Below are positions 40,202-49,595 of a stretch of DNA of 64,000 bases, piece after piece (the first letter of the stretch is position 1; each line of letters starts with the position of its first letter). The stretch comes from Lactiplantibacillus pentosus (lineage in GTDB: Bacteria; Bacillota; Bacilli; Lactobacillales; Lactobacillaceae): positions 2,232,001 through 2,296,000 of the forward strand of contig NZ_CP032757.1 in the NCBI RefSeq assembly GCF_003641185.1. The letters run 5' to 3'. The translations under genes were made by a program, and so were the position numbers. The notes beneath the pieces are model-generated. The model searched no databases, was not told the DNA's origin, and worked only from the letters and a program-made list of their open reading frames with translations.

Positions 40202-40858
40202 ATGAGCTTTCTAATTGATTTCGTGTTGCACATTGACCAACACTTAGTCACCATCGTCAACAGCTTTGGTATTTGGACCTACCTGATTCTCTTTGCCATC
40301 ATCTTTATCGAGACGGGTGCCGTTATCCTACCTTTTCTGCCTGGTGACTCATTACTATTCGCTGCCTGTGCGTTAGCAGCCAACCCGACCTATGGCCTAC
40401 ATATTTGGACATTCGTCATCCTATTCCTGATTGCTGCCCTTGCCGGTGATTCATTAAACTTCTACATTGGTCACTCCTTGGGGGAGCGGTTGACTGAAAC
40501 GTCGTGGTTCGGCAAATTGATCAATCAAAAACAACTTGCTAAGTCTGAACGCTTTTTCGAGAAACACGGTGGCATCACAGTCACGATCGCGCGCTTCATG
40601 CCAATCATCCGGACCTTTGTGCCCTTCGTCGCTGCGAGCTCTCGCATGCACTACCAGCAATTCATTCGCTATAACGTGATTGGCTGTGTCTTGTGGGTCA
40701 TGCTCTGCTGCGGTGGTGGCTACTACTTCGGTAACATTCCCTTCGTCAAAGAACATTTCTCGATGGTCGTTATCGGCATCATCTTAGTCTCACTGATTCC
40801 AGCCGTCTTTTCCGCCTTACGCGCACGCTTCAGTCATCCTGTCGAAAGCGAAGATTAA
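40202..40858 (+). CDS. DedA family membrane protein
   Basis: About 218 residues, with several hydrophobic segments and the DedA motifs FIETGAVILPFLPGDSLLF near residue 36, EKHGGITVTIARFMPIIRTFVPFVAA (about 119-144, with the two essential arginines) and a glycine-rich GGGYYFG. Members are now linked to flipping of polyprenyl phosphate or phospholipids across the membrane. The ATG at 40202 follows TTGGAGG; four upstream codons are in the frame. Confidence 0.92.
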   Translation: MSFLIDFVLHIDQHLVTIVNSFGIWTYLILFAIIFIETGAVILPFLPGDSLLFAACALAANPTYGLHIWTFVILFLIAALAGDSLNFYIGHSLGERLTETSWFGKLINQKQLAKSERFFEKHGGITVTIARFMPIIRTFVPFVAASSRMHYQQFIRYNVIGCVLWVMLCCGGGYYFGNIPFVKEHFSMVVIGIILVSLIPAVFSALRARFSHPVESED

Positions 40859-40870
40859 CTTGAAACGAAT

Positions 40871-40908
40871 CAAAAAGACCTCTGATTTTGTGATCAGGGG
40901 TCTTTTTT
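40871..40908. terminator. Bidirectional terminator between dedA and the DUF1461 gene
   Basis: AAAAAGACCTCTGAT pairs with ATCAGGGGTCTTTTTT; T-rich tails on both sides of a convergent gene pair. Confidence 0.88.
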
Positions 40909-40918
40909 AGTGGCACAA

Positions 40919-41560
40919 CTAATCTATTTCGCGTAACGCCTGCTTGCCAATACTTAAGCCATACGCAAACGCCCATTCGATTAAAACAAACGCCATGACG
41001 AAGCACTGGCCGAAAAATGTGTCCGGTAGCACCAAAATGATCCGGTCCAATAGTGGATCAAACAACCAGTCCGAGTTGCGGAACAAGATTTCGTGGAAAA
41101 TTACGAAAAACTGGTCGAAATTGATTGCCATCACGACCGCAATTACCGGTGGAATCCATAGCGCCGTCTGCATCGGTAGGACTAGCCGCCACAATTGCTG
41201 ATCTCGGCGTAATCGTCGCCAAAAGAAGTACACGACGACACTAGTCACGATAAAGACCGCATAGTCTAACATGAACAAGTTTTTAACATCCGCAAAGTGA
41301 ACTAACGCACTGGCCGAGTCGGTAAAGTCATTCATCACTAATTTTGGCACCCACGGAAAATTCAAGTAAGCCAGCAACTGATAATAATTGGTCATCAACT
41401 GTCCCAGTGTCAAATTGACCGTTGGCCCCAATTTTTGACCGACTGCATTCGCAAAGTACAGCCAGCTGGCATTGATCGTCACAATAATCGTGGCACTCAC
41501 TAGCCACAAATAGAGACTGATCCACTGAAGGGCGTTTTTAAGCTTATTTAGCCACACCAT
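40919..41560 (-). CDS. DUF1461 / TIGR01906 family integral membrane protein
   Basis: 213 residues with four to five hydrophobic helices and the conserved loop HFADVKNLF near residue 88; the family has been called TIGR01906. Function unknown. The ATG lies inside the last codons of the yutF-type gene (17-base overlap), so it is translated in coupling with it. This yutD-yutF-DUF1461 order is common in Lactobacillales. Confidence 0.82.
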   Translation of the reverse strand: MVWLNKLKNALQWISLYLWLVSATIIVTINASWLYFANAVGQKLGPTVNLTLGQLMTNYYQLLAYLNFPWVPKLVMNDFTDSASALVHFADVKNLFMLDYAVFIVTSVVVYFFWRRLRRDQQLWRLVLPMQTALWIPPVIAVVMAINFDQFFVIFHEILFRNSDWLFDPLLDRIILVLPDTFFGQCFVMAFVLIEWAFAYGLSIGKQALREID

Positions 41561-42335
41561 CGTCTAAATCCCATTCATCTAAGGAATTGATCTCATTGGT
41601 TGGCTTAACAGCCTGCTTAGCAACCAGCTCAGGAGTTGAAACACCGGTATACACAAGTAGTGAGTCCATCTCAAAATTGATGGCCGCTGAGATATCCGTC
41701 ATATAGTTATCGCCGACCATCACGCAATCCGCTTTATCCAACCCGATACGATCGATGGCTTTTTGCATAATAATGGTTTCTGGCTTGCCCACATACGTTG
41801 CCCGTTGCTGAGTCGCCCGCTCGACCATCGCAATCACCGAACCGGCACCCGGGACAAGTCCCCGTTCATTTGGTAGGTTGGTATCAGCATTCGTGCCGAT
41901 AAACTTAGCGCCCCGTTTGATTGCCAGTGTCGCTAATTCAAACTTGTGATAGGTGACATCGTAGTCCAAGCCCACGATGACGAACCGGGGTGTCTGTTCC
42001 TCAAACTTGAAGCCCTTCTCGAGCATCGCACCCTTCAACCCTAATTCACCGATGACGTACATCGTCTTATCACCATTCGCAGCCAAGTCGTCCACATAAT
42101 CAGCCGTCGCCAATGCCGCCGTATAGACGTTTGCAGGACTAACATGAATATCATGGTTGTCTGCCAAATTAGCCGCCACGTCCTCGGGCGACTTGGTGGT
42201 ATTATTCGTTACTAATAAAAAGTCTGTCTGACTAGCTTGTAGCCGTTCAATGAAGCGTTTTGCAGCCGGAATCCGTTCGCGGCCACGATAAACAGTGCCG
42301 TCTAAATCAATTAAATAACCCTTGTACTTGCCCAA
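41544..42335 (-). CDS. HAD-superfamily phosphatase, NagD/YutF type
   Basis: 263 residues of the TIGR01457 group. HAD motif I is DLDGTVYRG near residue 10, motif II TNNTTKSP near 43, motif III around KPETIIMQK near 180 and motif IV VMVGDNYMTDI near 205; a C2-type cap lies between. Such enzymes dephosphorylate sugar phosphates or nucleotides. The gene sits between yutD and the DUF1461 gene. The substrate cannot be told from sequence. Confidence 0.9.
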   Translation of the reverse strand: MGKYKGYLIDLDGTVYRGRERIPAAKRFIERLQASQTDFLLVTNNTTKSPEDVAANLADNHDIHVSPANVYTAALATADYVDDLAANGDKTMYVIGELGLKGAMLEKGFKFEEQTPRFVIVGLDYDVTYHKFELATLAIKRGAKFIGTNADTNLPNERGLVPGAGSVIAMVERATQQRATYVGKPETIIMQKAIDRIGLDKADCVMVGDNYMTDISAAINFEMDSLLVYTGVSTPELVAKQAVKPTNEINSLDEWDLDDGVAK

Positions 42336-42357
42336 TCCAAATACCTCTTTCTACTCA

Positions 42358-42987
42358 CTACTTTTGTCGAATTGTAAAGTGACGTTTGCCACTCGCTTGT
42401 TTGGTGGTTCGTGCTTGATTACCCGTTCCAGCAGTCACTTTAGCTGGACGCTGCCGTTTTTCAGTAAATGGCGCGGCCTTCTGCTTGGTCGTAAAGTTAT
42501 GCGACTTCCGCCGTTGCTTACTGCGACTACTACTGCGGTTACTGCGCCCACGTGATTGCCGGTTATTGGTCTTCTTGCCACCACGATGATCATCCTTACG
42601 TGGCCGGCTGGTCCGCTTAGGCTTGATGACCCGTTCGTTTTTCACGATAAAATAGGCGCAGCCAAAATTACAATACTCATATAAATAATCTTGGACCGCC
42701 CCGATCGTTTGGGCGCGCTGGACATCCTTCGCATCATCACGGAAGAATCCCTTCAACCGCAATTGCTCAAAACCCCAATCACCGACGATATAATCATACT
42801 TATTCAGAATTGAGCTGTAGCGCTCAACGAATTTATCAAGGTCAAAGCCCTGGCGATAATCATAAACGATTTCAAATGGGTGTTTGCTAACCTCAAAGTG
42901 GGTCTTGTCCGTCCGCAAGCCGTGATATAAGTTACGGCGGCGTTCCGCTTGTTGTTCAGCTAGTTCATCAATATGTTCGCGGTTCAC
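42358..42987 (-). CDS. yutD: YutD family protein with a long basic tail
   Basis: 209 residues. The first 125 (HFEVSKHPFEIVYDYRQGFDLDKFVERYSSILNKYDYIVGDWGFEQLRLKGFF and YLYEYCNFGCAYFIVKN in short form) match the YutD family (DUF1027). The last 80 residues are a low-complexity tail rich in Arg, Lys, Ser and Gln, which resembles nucleic-acid-binding tails; B. subtilis YutD is much shorter. Function unknown. Upstream of and co-oriented with the yutF-type gene, 22 bases apart. Confidence 0.88.
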   Translation of the reverse strand: MNREHIDELAEQQAERRRNLYHGLRTDKTHFEVSKHPFEIVYDYRQGFDLDKFVERYSSILNKYDYIVGDWGFEQLRLKGFFRDDAKDVQRAQTIGAVQDYLYEYCNFGCAYFIVKNERVIKPKRTSRPRKDDHRGGKKTNNRQSRGRSNRSSSRSKQRRKSHNFTTKQKAAPFTEKRQRPAKVTAGTGNQARTTKQASGKRHFTIRQK

Positions 42988-43005
42988 ATTGACACCACCT
43001 TTCTC

Positions 43006-44391
43006 TTAATGGATTGGCCACTGGCGCGCTAGATAGTCGCCAACGACCGTTCTTAACATTGCTTCAAATAATATTTCAGTTTGACCACTAATATTCAGGG
43101 TCGGGAAAAACGGAATAAACAGGTCGTGGTCCAACAAGGCAATCTGATAAGTTGCTTGCCGGTCAACGGGCTGACCATCGACTAATAACTGATGGTCAGC
43201 GGCTTGCCAGGCCAATCCTTGATACTGGATATAGCCAAAGACTTGCCCCCGAAAACCCATGCCCTTAATTGGAAACTTGTTTAAAAAAGGACGAACGAGT
43301 TCCATCTCGTAAACGAGTCGCCATAAGGCTTCACCAGTCAACGTGACCCGAATAACGTGCATCGCATGCGGCAACATCGTGTGTAAATCGTTGCGATTGA
43401 CTCGCCCCGCCGGTAGATCTCGCATAAAGAGACCACCATTGAGCATGCCAAGGCCCGTGCCCGCATAATCCGTGATTGCCGCTAAACCGAGCGCCGTTAG
43501 CTCACTGGCATGGTGCCAATGCGGCCGCAACTGCTCTGGTACGTTGGCGATGACTTGCTGTTTTAGCAGCATTTCACCACGCGCTTGCCAACCAGCAATC
43601 AACGCCTCATCACCCGCAGCAACGGGTAAACTTGCCGTTTGAACTGTGTGGGCATCAGCGGTCGTAACGTGGTGTTGCGCATCAAGCTGGAGTTCGATGC
43701 GCCCCACATACTCGCCATATTTGCCGGCTGCAGCAATCAAGACGCCATTTTTGAGCTCACCATTCACTAATAGATGGTGGGTATGACTACCGATGATCAC
43801 ATCGATTTGTGGAAAATGTTTTGCTAGCCAGCGATCAACGTTGATGCCGAGGTGCGATAAGATGACGAGCACGTCGTACTGACCGGCATACTGCGCCAGT
43901 AATTCCGGCAAACGGGTCTTGACACTGGCTGGCGTCCAACCATTTAACGGATAGGTCAACGTGAATGGGGCCGTGAAAGCGAGTAACAAGATGCGGGTGC
44001 CGCGTGCGGTCGTGATAATTTTCGCTGGCCGTGCCCATTTTGGTGGTTGGCCATCCGCCGTATTGGTTAAATTATCAAGAATCACATCAAAATTCGCATG
44101 CAGATAAAGCTTATCAAGCGCCGCATGCGTCAATCCAAGGCCCTCATTATTGCCAATCGTAACGGCATCGTAGCCAATCGCATTTAATAGGTCTACATTG
44201 GCCTGTCCCTCAGTGGCTTCAGACAACGGGTGTGCGCGGTCGACCGCGTCTCCTAAACCGACCGTGAGCACCGTACTACCGGCTTGCTGGCGCTGTGTCC
44301 GTTCCGACAACAAATAGCGCTGAACCCGCGGCCAGTTTTCAAAATGCGAATGTAAATCATTAGTATGCAAAATGGTAACTTGCTCTTGCAC
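43006..44391 (-). CDS. Cytosolic metallophosphatase/5'-nucleotidase, YunD type
   Basis: 461 residues with an N-terminal calcineurin-like domain (ILHTNDLHSHFENWPR, GNNEGLG near residue 108, LVILSHLGI near 172 and GSHTHHLL near 198) and a C-terminal 5'-nucleotidase domain (about 300-450). It has no signal peptide or anchor, unlike surface nucleotidases, which matches YunD. Starts 18 bases upstream of yutD and is probably in the same transcript. Confidence 0.9.
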   Translation of the reverse strand: MQEQVTILHTNDLHSHFENWPRVQRYLLSERTQRQQAGSTVLTVGLGDAVDRAHPLSEATEGQANVDLLNAIGYDAVTIGNNEGLGLTHAALDKLYLHANFDVILDNLTNTADGQPPKWARPAKIITTARGTRILLLAFTAPFTLTYPLNGWTPASVKTRLPELLAQYAGQYDVLVILSHLGINVDRWLAKHFPQIDVIIGSHTHHLLVNGELKNGVLIAAAGKYGEYVGRIELQLDAQHHVTTADAHTVQTASLPVAAGDEALIAGWQARGEMLLKQQVIANVPEQLRPHWHHASELTALGLAAITDYAGTGLGMLNGGLFMRDLPAGRVNRNDLHTMLPHAMHVIRVTLTGEALWRLVYEMELVRPFLNKFPIKGMGFRGQVFGYIQYQGLAWQAADHQLLVDGQPVDRQATYQIALLDHDLFIPFFPTLNISGQTEILFEAMLRTVVGDYLARQWPIH

Positions 44392-44459
44392 GGTCCTCGC
44401 TCCTTAATCGTTATCTTTGTTAATCCTAAAGCATTCCCGAAACCCGGTCAAGCACCCAA

Positions 44460-45068
44460 TTACTGCCGTTTGGCAAAATCAATGGCCTTCCCCGTCACCA
44501 TTTGCTCAATTTCCGCTAATGAGAATGGGGTTCCAAACGGCACTGGATGGTCCAAATAGTCCACTTCCGGCGTATCCACACCGACATTAATATTTTCCTT
44601 AACATTGACGGCATAGTGATGAATGTGCCCATGTAAATTGATGATTTGCTTCACGATGCCCATCATCATCGGATAGTGGGTCATATAATACTGACGATGG
44701 TCGTACTTGATCAACACACCGACATCATGAAATTCAAACTTAGGTTGCCCGTTCAACTGCGGATCATGGGCCGCTAAGTATTTGAAAAAGGCCCGTGAAT
44801 CATGGTTACCCTTAATAAAAATGATTTTACCATGTAGTTGTGTCAGTAATGCACAGACCCGTTCGTATGAGACCTTAGCCGGGCGTGTGAAGTACAACGC
44901 CACGTCACCAAGATGATAGACCGTGTCAGAATCAGTCACGCGGGCATTCCAATGGTCAACGATGGTTTGGTTCATCGTTTCAACATCCGGAAAGGGCCGC
45001 GGCGCAAAATCATTATCGCCCAACAGATCCGCGTGGTAAAAATGTGTATCAGATGTAAAGTATTGCAT
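44460..45068 (-). CDS. Small metallophosphoesterase
   Basis: 202 residues with the complete metal-ligand set: SDTHFYH at residue 6, HLGDVALYF near 53, KGNHDSR near 87, MTHYPMM near 127 and NLHGHIHHY near 144. Proteins of this size act on cyclic or linear phosphodiesters in vitro; the substrate is unknown. A GAGG site lies about eight bases before the ATG. Confidence 0.88.
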   Translation of the reverse strand: MQYFTSDTHFYHADLLGDNDFAPRPFPDVETMNQTIVDHWNARVTDSDTVYHLGDVALYFTRPAKVSYERVCALLTQLHGKIIFIKGNHDSRAFFKYLAAHDPQLNGQPKFEFHDVGVLIKYDHRQYYMTHYPMMMGIVKQIINLHGHIHHYAVNVKENINVGVDTPEVDYLDHPVPFGTPFSLAEIEQMVTGKAIDFAKRQ

Positions 45069-45351
45069 CAGTTCAACCTCGATTATTAAGTTCTCTTAAA
45101 TCATAGTTTTGAAACTAGTCAATTAATATTGTACCGCGCACCGCCCTAAAAGACACTAGAACAGTTTTGTCTACGAGCGAATTTATTGAGCTACGCGGAT
45201 CTGATTGTAGCAACCACCTCAGTTTACGTTTGATGCACAGTGACTAGACGCAATTGCGATGCAAGGCAGTCACTCTTGGGCGGCAATCCTCACCTTGACA
45301 GACGATACAAGACCTGAGGCGGCGAAGATTCATTTTTTGCTGATAAGATAC
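45069..45351. other. Intergenic region between the phosphoesterase gene and the permease
   Basis: About 280 bases. A hairpin GTGACT with AGTCAC around GCAATTGC (45240-45272) is the only structure I see. No gene. Confidence 0.35.
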
Positions 45352-45388
45352 AAAAATGGCTCTCAAGGTTTGCTTGAAAGCCATTTTT
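45352..45388. terminator. Terminator of the amino acid permease gene
   Basis: AAAAATGGCTCTCAA pairs with TTGAAAGCCATTTTT (one mismatch); T runs on both strands. It lies about 70 bases after the permease stop. Confidence 0.85.
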
Positions 45389-45457
45389 AACGGTGCGATT
45401 AAAATCTCACTGCTCGCAAACACTCACTGACCATTCACGAGGCAGCTTAGACGGTCA

Positions 45458-46846
45458 TTATGAATTCGTGTGTCGTTGGCGAACACGGTCGCTAAAAATC
45501 TTAACGGCATAGAGGCCAAACACCCAGATTGCGGAAACAATCAGCGCAATTAACGTCTCAAACTTCAAGCACAGGACAACTGCGATGAAGGCCAAGAACA
45601 CCAGAATGAAGTAATCTGACAATGGGAATAGTGGCATCTTGAACTTCACTTTATCTCGCGAGCCAGCTTGACGGCGATACTTGATGTGCGCAACCACGAT
45701 CGCACCCCAGATAAAAATAAAGCAGGTCGTCGATACACTGGCAATTAGTGAAAAGACCTTACCAGGCATTAATAAGTTCAGGATAACTGACAAGCCAATC
45801 ACCAGGGTTGAAAACCACAAGGCGTTGCGTGGCACTTGGCGTGTGGACAGTTTACCCATCCGCTTAGAAAATTTACTCTGCCCATCATACGTCAATGAGA
45901 ACAGCATCCGCCCGGTACTGAACAGCGCACTATTACAGCTCGAAGCCGCAGCAGTCAGCACCACAAAGTTGATAATGGCGGCGGCCGAACGAATCCCTAA
46001 GTTAGTAAAGACTTGGACGAAGGGACTGTGGGCAGCTGAAAAGTATTGCCATGGATACATACACATTAAGAAGAATAATGAACCAACGTAGAATAAAATG
46101 ATCCGGACTGGAATATCATTGATCGCCTTTGGAATCACCGTCTTCGGGTCGGCCGTTTCGGACGCGGTCATCCCCACCATTTCAATCCCAATAAAACTAA
46201 ACAGGACCATTTGAAATGAGAGCACTAATCCCTTAAAGCCATTCGGCATGAAGCCACCATAATTGACCAAGTTGGTCAGACTGGCATGCCCGACCGGCGT
46301 CTTGACGCTAAATAGTACCATCCCGATACCGACAGCAATCAAAGCAATAATCGCCGCAATCTTAATAATCGCAAACCAAAATTCAGTTTCCCCAAAAGCT
46401 GAAACGTTGATTGAATTTAAGGCTAATAGCAGAATTAAGATGACCAATCCTGGCAGCCACTGTGGTAACTTCGGCCACCAGAACTGCATATATTCGCCTG
46501 CAGCTGTGATTTCGGCCATCGCAATCGTGATCCAGCAGACCCAGTAAGTCCAGCCGGCCACGAAACCGGTGCGATCGCCTAAGTATTGTTTAATGAAATC
46601 AATATACGAATGCGTATTAAGGTCAGATAGCAGTAACTCGCCTAACGCTCGCATCAACAAGAAACAAACGAGTCCAGTCACCAAATAGGCAATCAGAATC
46701 GATGGTCCCGCTAAGTGGATGGATTGACCAGCCCCCAAGAAGAGGCCGGTCCCGATGGTGCCACCAATCGCAATCAATTGTACGTGGCGGCTCTTTAACC
46801 CGCGCGAAAGTTGTTCCGTCTCGGGCTGTGAATTGTCTTTCGTCAT
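45458..46846 (-). CDS. Amino acid permease of the AAT/APC family
   Basis: 462 residues and 12 hydrophobic helices. The N-terminus SRGLKSRHVQLIAIGGTIGTGLFLGAG is the APC signature, and ETADPKTVIPKAINDIPVRI near residue 230 marks the AAT subfamily (AapA/CycA/LysP group). The substrate cannot be assigned by eye; D-Ala/D-Ser/Gly or a basic amino acid is possible. It is a single gene with a near-consensus promoter and a terminator. Confidence 0.9.
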   Translation of the reverse strand: MTKDNSQPETEQLSRGLKSRHVQLIAIGGTIGTGLFLGAGQSIHLAGPSILIAYLVTGLVCFLLMRALGELLLSDLNTHSYIDFIKQYLGDRTGFVAGWTYWVCWITIAMAEITAAGEYMQFWWPKLPQWLPGLVILILLLALNSINVSAFGETEFWFAIIKIAAIIALIAVGIGMVLFSVKTPVGHASLTNLVNYGGFMPNGFKGLVLSFQMVLFSFIGIEMVGMTASETADPKTVIPKAINDIPVRIILFYVGSLFFLMCMYPWQYFSAAHSPFVQVFTNLGIRSAAAIINFVVLTAAASSCNSALFSTGRMLFSLTYDGQSKFSKRMGKLSTRQVPRNALWFSTLVIGLSVILNLLMPGKVFSLIASVSTTCFIFIWGAIVVAHIKYRRQAGSRDKVKFKMPLFPLSDYFILVFLAFIAVVLCLKFETLIALIVSAIWVFGLYAVKIFSDRVRQRHTNS

Positions 46847-46870
46847 TATTTTTGCACTCCCCTTGCCGTT

Positions 46871-46899
46871 ATTATAGCGGGCAATTTCGTCCCATTCAA
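46871..46899 (-). promoter_or_regulatory. Promoter of the amino acid permease gene
   Basis: Minus-strand TTGAAT (46894-46899) and perfect TATAAT (46871-46876) with 17-base spacing. Confidence 0.8.
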
Positions 46900-47101
46900 A
46901 AGGGGGCGCTTGTTAAAATTGCAAAATAGGTCTATACCGTTTTTAAATTGCACGAGTAATTGGTTGCGACAGTAAGCGTTTGCGTATGCACTCACTCCGC
47001 CCTTTTGCTTTGTTAACTGACCAATCTAGCGATTCAGCACGCCAACGTGAATAAAGTGAACGTAACGCATAGCAACATGAATAAATTTCACTTAAATAAC
47101 C
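46900..47101. other. Intergenic region upstream of the permease
   Basis: About 200 bases without a supported gene. An open frame on the minus strand (46943-47212) overlaps the terminator and has no ribosome site. Confidence 0.35.
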
Positions 47102-47143
47102 AAAAATCACCCAGGTAGTCGTGGACCCTACCCAGGTGATTTT
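47102..47143 (-). terminator. Terminator of the comG operon and methyltransferase gene
   Basis: AAATCACC and GGTAG pair with CTACC and GGTGATTT around a nine-base loop; five T follow on the minus strand. Confidence 0.8.
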
Positions 47144-47243
47144 CGACAACTTCATCAGTAGCAATTGCATTTTAGCCTCAATTTCTTGGTTGGCTTCAAT
47201 CGCTCTCACCAAAAGCGTGACTTGGTTGCATCTTGACTAACAA

Positions 47244-48293
47244 CTAACGTTTAATGTTTTGGCTGACCCAGGCATCAATTTGAGCCGTGAATGCCTGAAA
47301 TGCCCGTTGATCTTCAAAGGATGGGAAATCACCCAGCAAGACTTTACCAGCCTGCTGTGCCTGTGACCCATGCTTTTGTAACACAACGATCGATTTGCGT
47401 GACTTTTCATCCAAGAACAAATTAGTTGGCAAGTTGAGTAAGCCTTGCAAATAAGCCGCCGTACTCATCCATTTCAACAGGCCTTGTGCTTCTTGCGATT
47501 GAAAAATCGTTGTTGGCACGAGGAAGACACCCCAACCACCGGGTAACAGGTGTGACATGGCTTGTTCCATCATCAGATGATGGGTGTAGGAATGGCCATT
47601 GGTCGCCTTGGTCTCAAAGTTCTGAACTCGCTCGTCAAGTGGATAATAGCCGACTGGCAAATCGCCAATGGCAATACTCGTTTTAGGCATGACTAGTGGA
47701 TCAATGGCATCTTGGTGGAACAGTTCCACGGCAGAGCCTTGTAGATCCATACTCATCGCGGCGATGGCTAACTGATTGTCATCGTTATCAACCCCATAGC
47801 CTTGAATTGGCTGAGGCCGATCAGTTTGCAGTTGATTAATAACCGTCGTTAATAAGTTCCCAGTTCCAACCGCAATATCTAAAATCGACAGGTCCGTCTT
47901 TGGTCCCACCAGTTTGGCAATCAAATATGCCGTCAATAGACCGATTGAATCGGGCGTCATCTGATGATTAGGATCGACACGGTCATTATGAATCGCCTTC
48001 AACATGGCTAGCTGAATTGCACGCCGAATCGTTTCTGCATCGAACTGCTTTAAATCGACACTTTGATACAACTTCTCTAAAGCTTCGACTTGTTGTTGAC
48101 TCGGCTTGCCATCCTCAACGTGAACCGTCCCACTTAATAAGTTATCACCAGTCTCGATGAGTGCATCTACGTATGAGACGGATAGTTGCTGCATCAAGAC
48201 CTGCACTGATTGATCTAAGACCTGAAATAGCGTCTCAGTTTCTGCTTGTGCCAGAATACTCACCCCTTCACAAAATCTGTAATCCTTAACCAT
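47244..48293 (-). CDS. YtxK-like class I SAM-dependent methyltransferase
   Basis: About 349 residues. TLFQVLDQSVQVLMQ near the start, then a HsdM/N6-DNA-methylase-like core: MTPDSIGLLTAYLIAKLVG, ILDIAVGTGNLLTTVI (SAM loop) and AIGDLPVGYYP, where other N6 enzymes have NPPY-type. This is the pattern of the YtxK family found after comG operons. Its target is unknown. The start is uncertain: I used the ATG at 48293, but the open frame reaches 48338 and a GTG at 48263 would begin closer to the conserved region; no clear ribosome site fits any of them. Confidence 0.8.
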   Translation of the reverse strand: MVKDYRFCEGVSILAQAETETLFQVLDQSVQVLMQQLSVSYVDALIETGDNLLSGTVHVEDGKPSQQQVEALEKLYQSVDLKQFDAETIRRAIQLAMLKAIHNDRVDPNHQMTPDSIGLLTAYLIAKLVGPKTDLSILDIAVGTGNLLTTVINQLQTDRPQPIQGYGVDNDDNQLAIAAMSMDLQGSAVELFHQDAIDPLVMPKTSIAIGDLPVGYYPLDERVQNFETKATNGHSYTHHLMMEQAMSHLLPGGWGVFLVPTTIFQSQEAQGLLKWMSTAAYLQGLLNLPTNLFLDEKSRKSIVVLQKHGSQAQQAGKVLLGDFPSFEDQRAFQAFTAQIDAWVSQNIKR

Positions 48294-48341
48294 ATTACTG
48301 ATTTTATGACCCAAGTTCAAGTCACGGGGTTCGACCACCGC

Positions 48342-48506
48342 TTATCGATGCTGTTTGGCCTGATAAGGATGGTCATAAGATTCCAGTATCAGATAATGCA
48401 AGTGTTGTCTGGCCCGAAAATTCATGTAACGTTGTGTCTCGAATGCCCCACCAATCATCAGTAAACTAATCACTGACAGCAGAATCGTCCCGCGGTGTTT
48501 CTTCAT
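48342..48506 (-). CDS. comGG: ComGG-like minor pilus protein
   Basis: 54 residues: a short basic head (MKKHRG) and one hydrophobic helix with the pilin-like TILLSVISLLMIGGAF, then a brief polar tail. It is shorter than Bacillus ComGG. AGGAGG lies upstream of the ATG at 48506, inside the end of comGF (overlap about 40 bases). The call rests on position as last comG gene. Confidence 0.65.
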   Translation of the reverse strand: MKKHRGTILLSVISLLMIGGAFETQRYMNFRARQHLHYLILESYDHPYQAKQHR

Positions 48507-48954
48507 CTGGTGCGTGCCTCCTATCGGGTAAAAGTAGTCGGGCTTTAAAATGAATACCATGATCAGTCGTCATGGTTAACGTCATGTCCGGCTCGATGTG
48601 AAACTGACTGACACCTCTCATCATGATTATTCGGCCGCCACCTTTGTGCATTAACACAATCTGATGAAGCACATGAAAATAGGTCAAACGATATTCTTTG
48701 TCCTTGGCCTCATTCACAATGACAGCACTGTGGCCCTCGTCGAAGCCAGCTGCATTGGAAATCGCTGTGAATACAAAATGATGATCCGGATTTTCAAGTT
48801 CATGGAGCATCAAGTACCAGTCGACGGTCGGTAAATCGACCTGAGTACGGCGGGCAAGATTACGTTGGCCTTGAAACAAAGTCGCCATGACGACCGCCAC
48901 GATTCCTAATGAAAATACCACTTCAATGAGGGTAAAACCCGCACGCTTAATCAT
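48466..48954 (-). CDS. comGF: ComGF pseudopilin
   Basis: 162 residues with a class III prepilin signal at the N-terminus (IKRAGFTLIEVVFSLGIVAV: cut after glycine, then a hydrophobic helix). The C-terminal part (KDKEYRLTYFHVLHQIVLMHKGGGRIIM...) matches the ComGF family. Minor component of the DNA-uptake pilus. Its ATG overlaps the comGE stop by eight bases. Confidence 0.85.
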   Translation of the reverse strand: MIKRAGFTLIEVVFSLGIVAVVMATLFQGQRNLARRTQVDLPTVDWYLMLHELENPDHHFVFTAISNAAGFDEGHSAVIVNEAKDKEYRLTYFHVLHQIVLMHKGGGRIIMMRGVSQFHIEPDMTLTMTTDHGIHFKARLLLPDRRHAPDEETPRDDSAVSD

Positions 48955-49159
48955 TGGGCACGGCCAACTGTGGCGCATTCAACAACTCAATAGCATAGGC
49001 CTCATACGTGCTGCGAGCAGTTTGAATCGCTTGTAACGTCTGAGCCTCACGATGCTGCATCATTATCTCGAAGCTCTCAAACCCAATTAGACCGCCCATC
49101 AACAGGCCCAATGCGGTAATCGTCTCAATCATCATAAAACCACTGTGCGTCTTTAACAT
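48947..49159 (-). CDS. comGE: ComGE-like minor pseudopilin
   Basis: 70 residues with a prepilin-like start (SGFMMIETITALGLLMGGLIG) and a helical tail. Position between comGD and comGF gives the name. It overlaps comGD by about 35 bases, suggesting coupled translation. Confidence 0.75.
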   Translation of the reverse strand: MLKTHSGFMMIETITALGLLMGGLIGFESFEIMMQHREAQTLQAIQTARSTYEAYAIELLNAPQLAVPND

Positions 49160-49595
49160 TGGTAACTCGATAAGCCCCCCACCCCATTAGTGCGTTTAAT
49201 TTGATCTTCTGCTTTGGTCGCAGCGCTGATTTAAAAATGACGACCGCTAATTGCGGATGACCATTCTTCCAAATCTGAATATCGCGCCCACGTTCCGTCT
49301 TCAACGTCGCCGGTAATGCTAGGTGCCACTGTTGTTTTGGTATCGGATGACCCTGTTTGCCGGTCCAACTGACGACCTCCGTCCCCCGAAAACTGACGAC
49401 TTGTGGATGGCCAGTCACACTCGCTTCAAAAGTCCGCTGTTGCCACATCGTCTGTAAATCACGCCAAAACGCTTGTTCATCGGCTACTTGTCGCTGCCGC
49501 GTCGGAAACCGATGGACGGTAATCACGGCCATGCTGGTCACGATTGCAAGTACGGTGACCGTTTCAATTAACGTGAAACCATGGCGGCTAGCCAT
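49125..49595 (-). CDS. comGD: ComGD pseudopilin
   Basis: 156 residues starting MASRHGFTLIETVTVLAIVT, a class III prepilin leader. Its ATG directly follows the comGC stop (TAAATG). Minor pilin of the competence pilus. Confidence 0.85.
   Translation of the reverse strand: MASRHGFTLIETVTVLAIVTSMAVITVHRFPTRQRQVADEQAFWRDLQTMWQQRTFEASVTGHPQVVSFRGTEVVSWTGKQGHPIPKQQWHLALPATLKTERGRDIQIWKNGHPQLAVVIFKSALRPKQKIKLNALMGWGAYRVTNVKDAQWFYDD

Noticed and set aside
46943..47212. 89-codon minus-strand frame downstream of the methyltransferase gene
   Set aside because: It runs through a clear terminator, has no ribosome site and no recognisable protein features.
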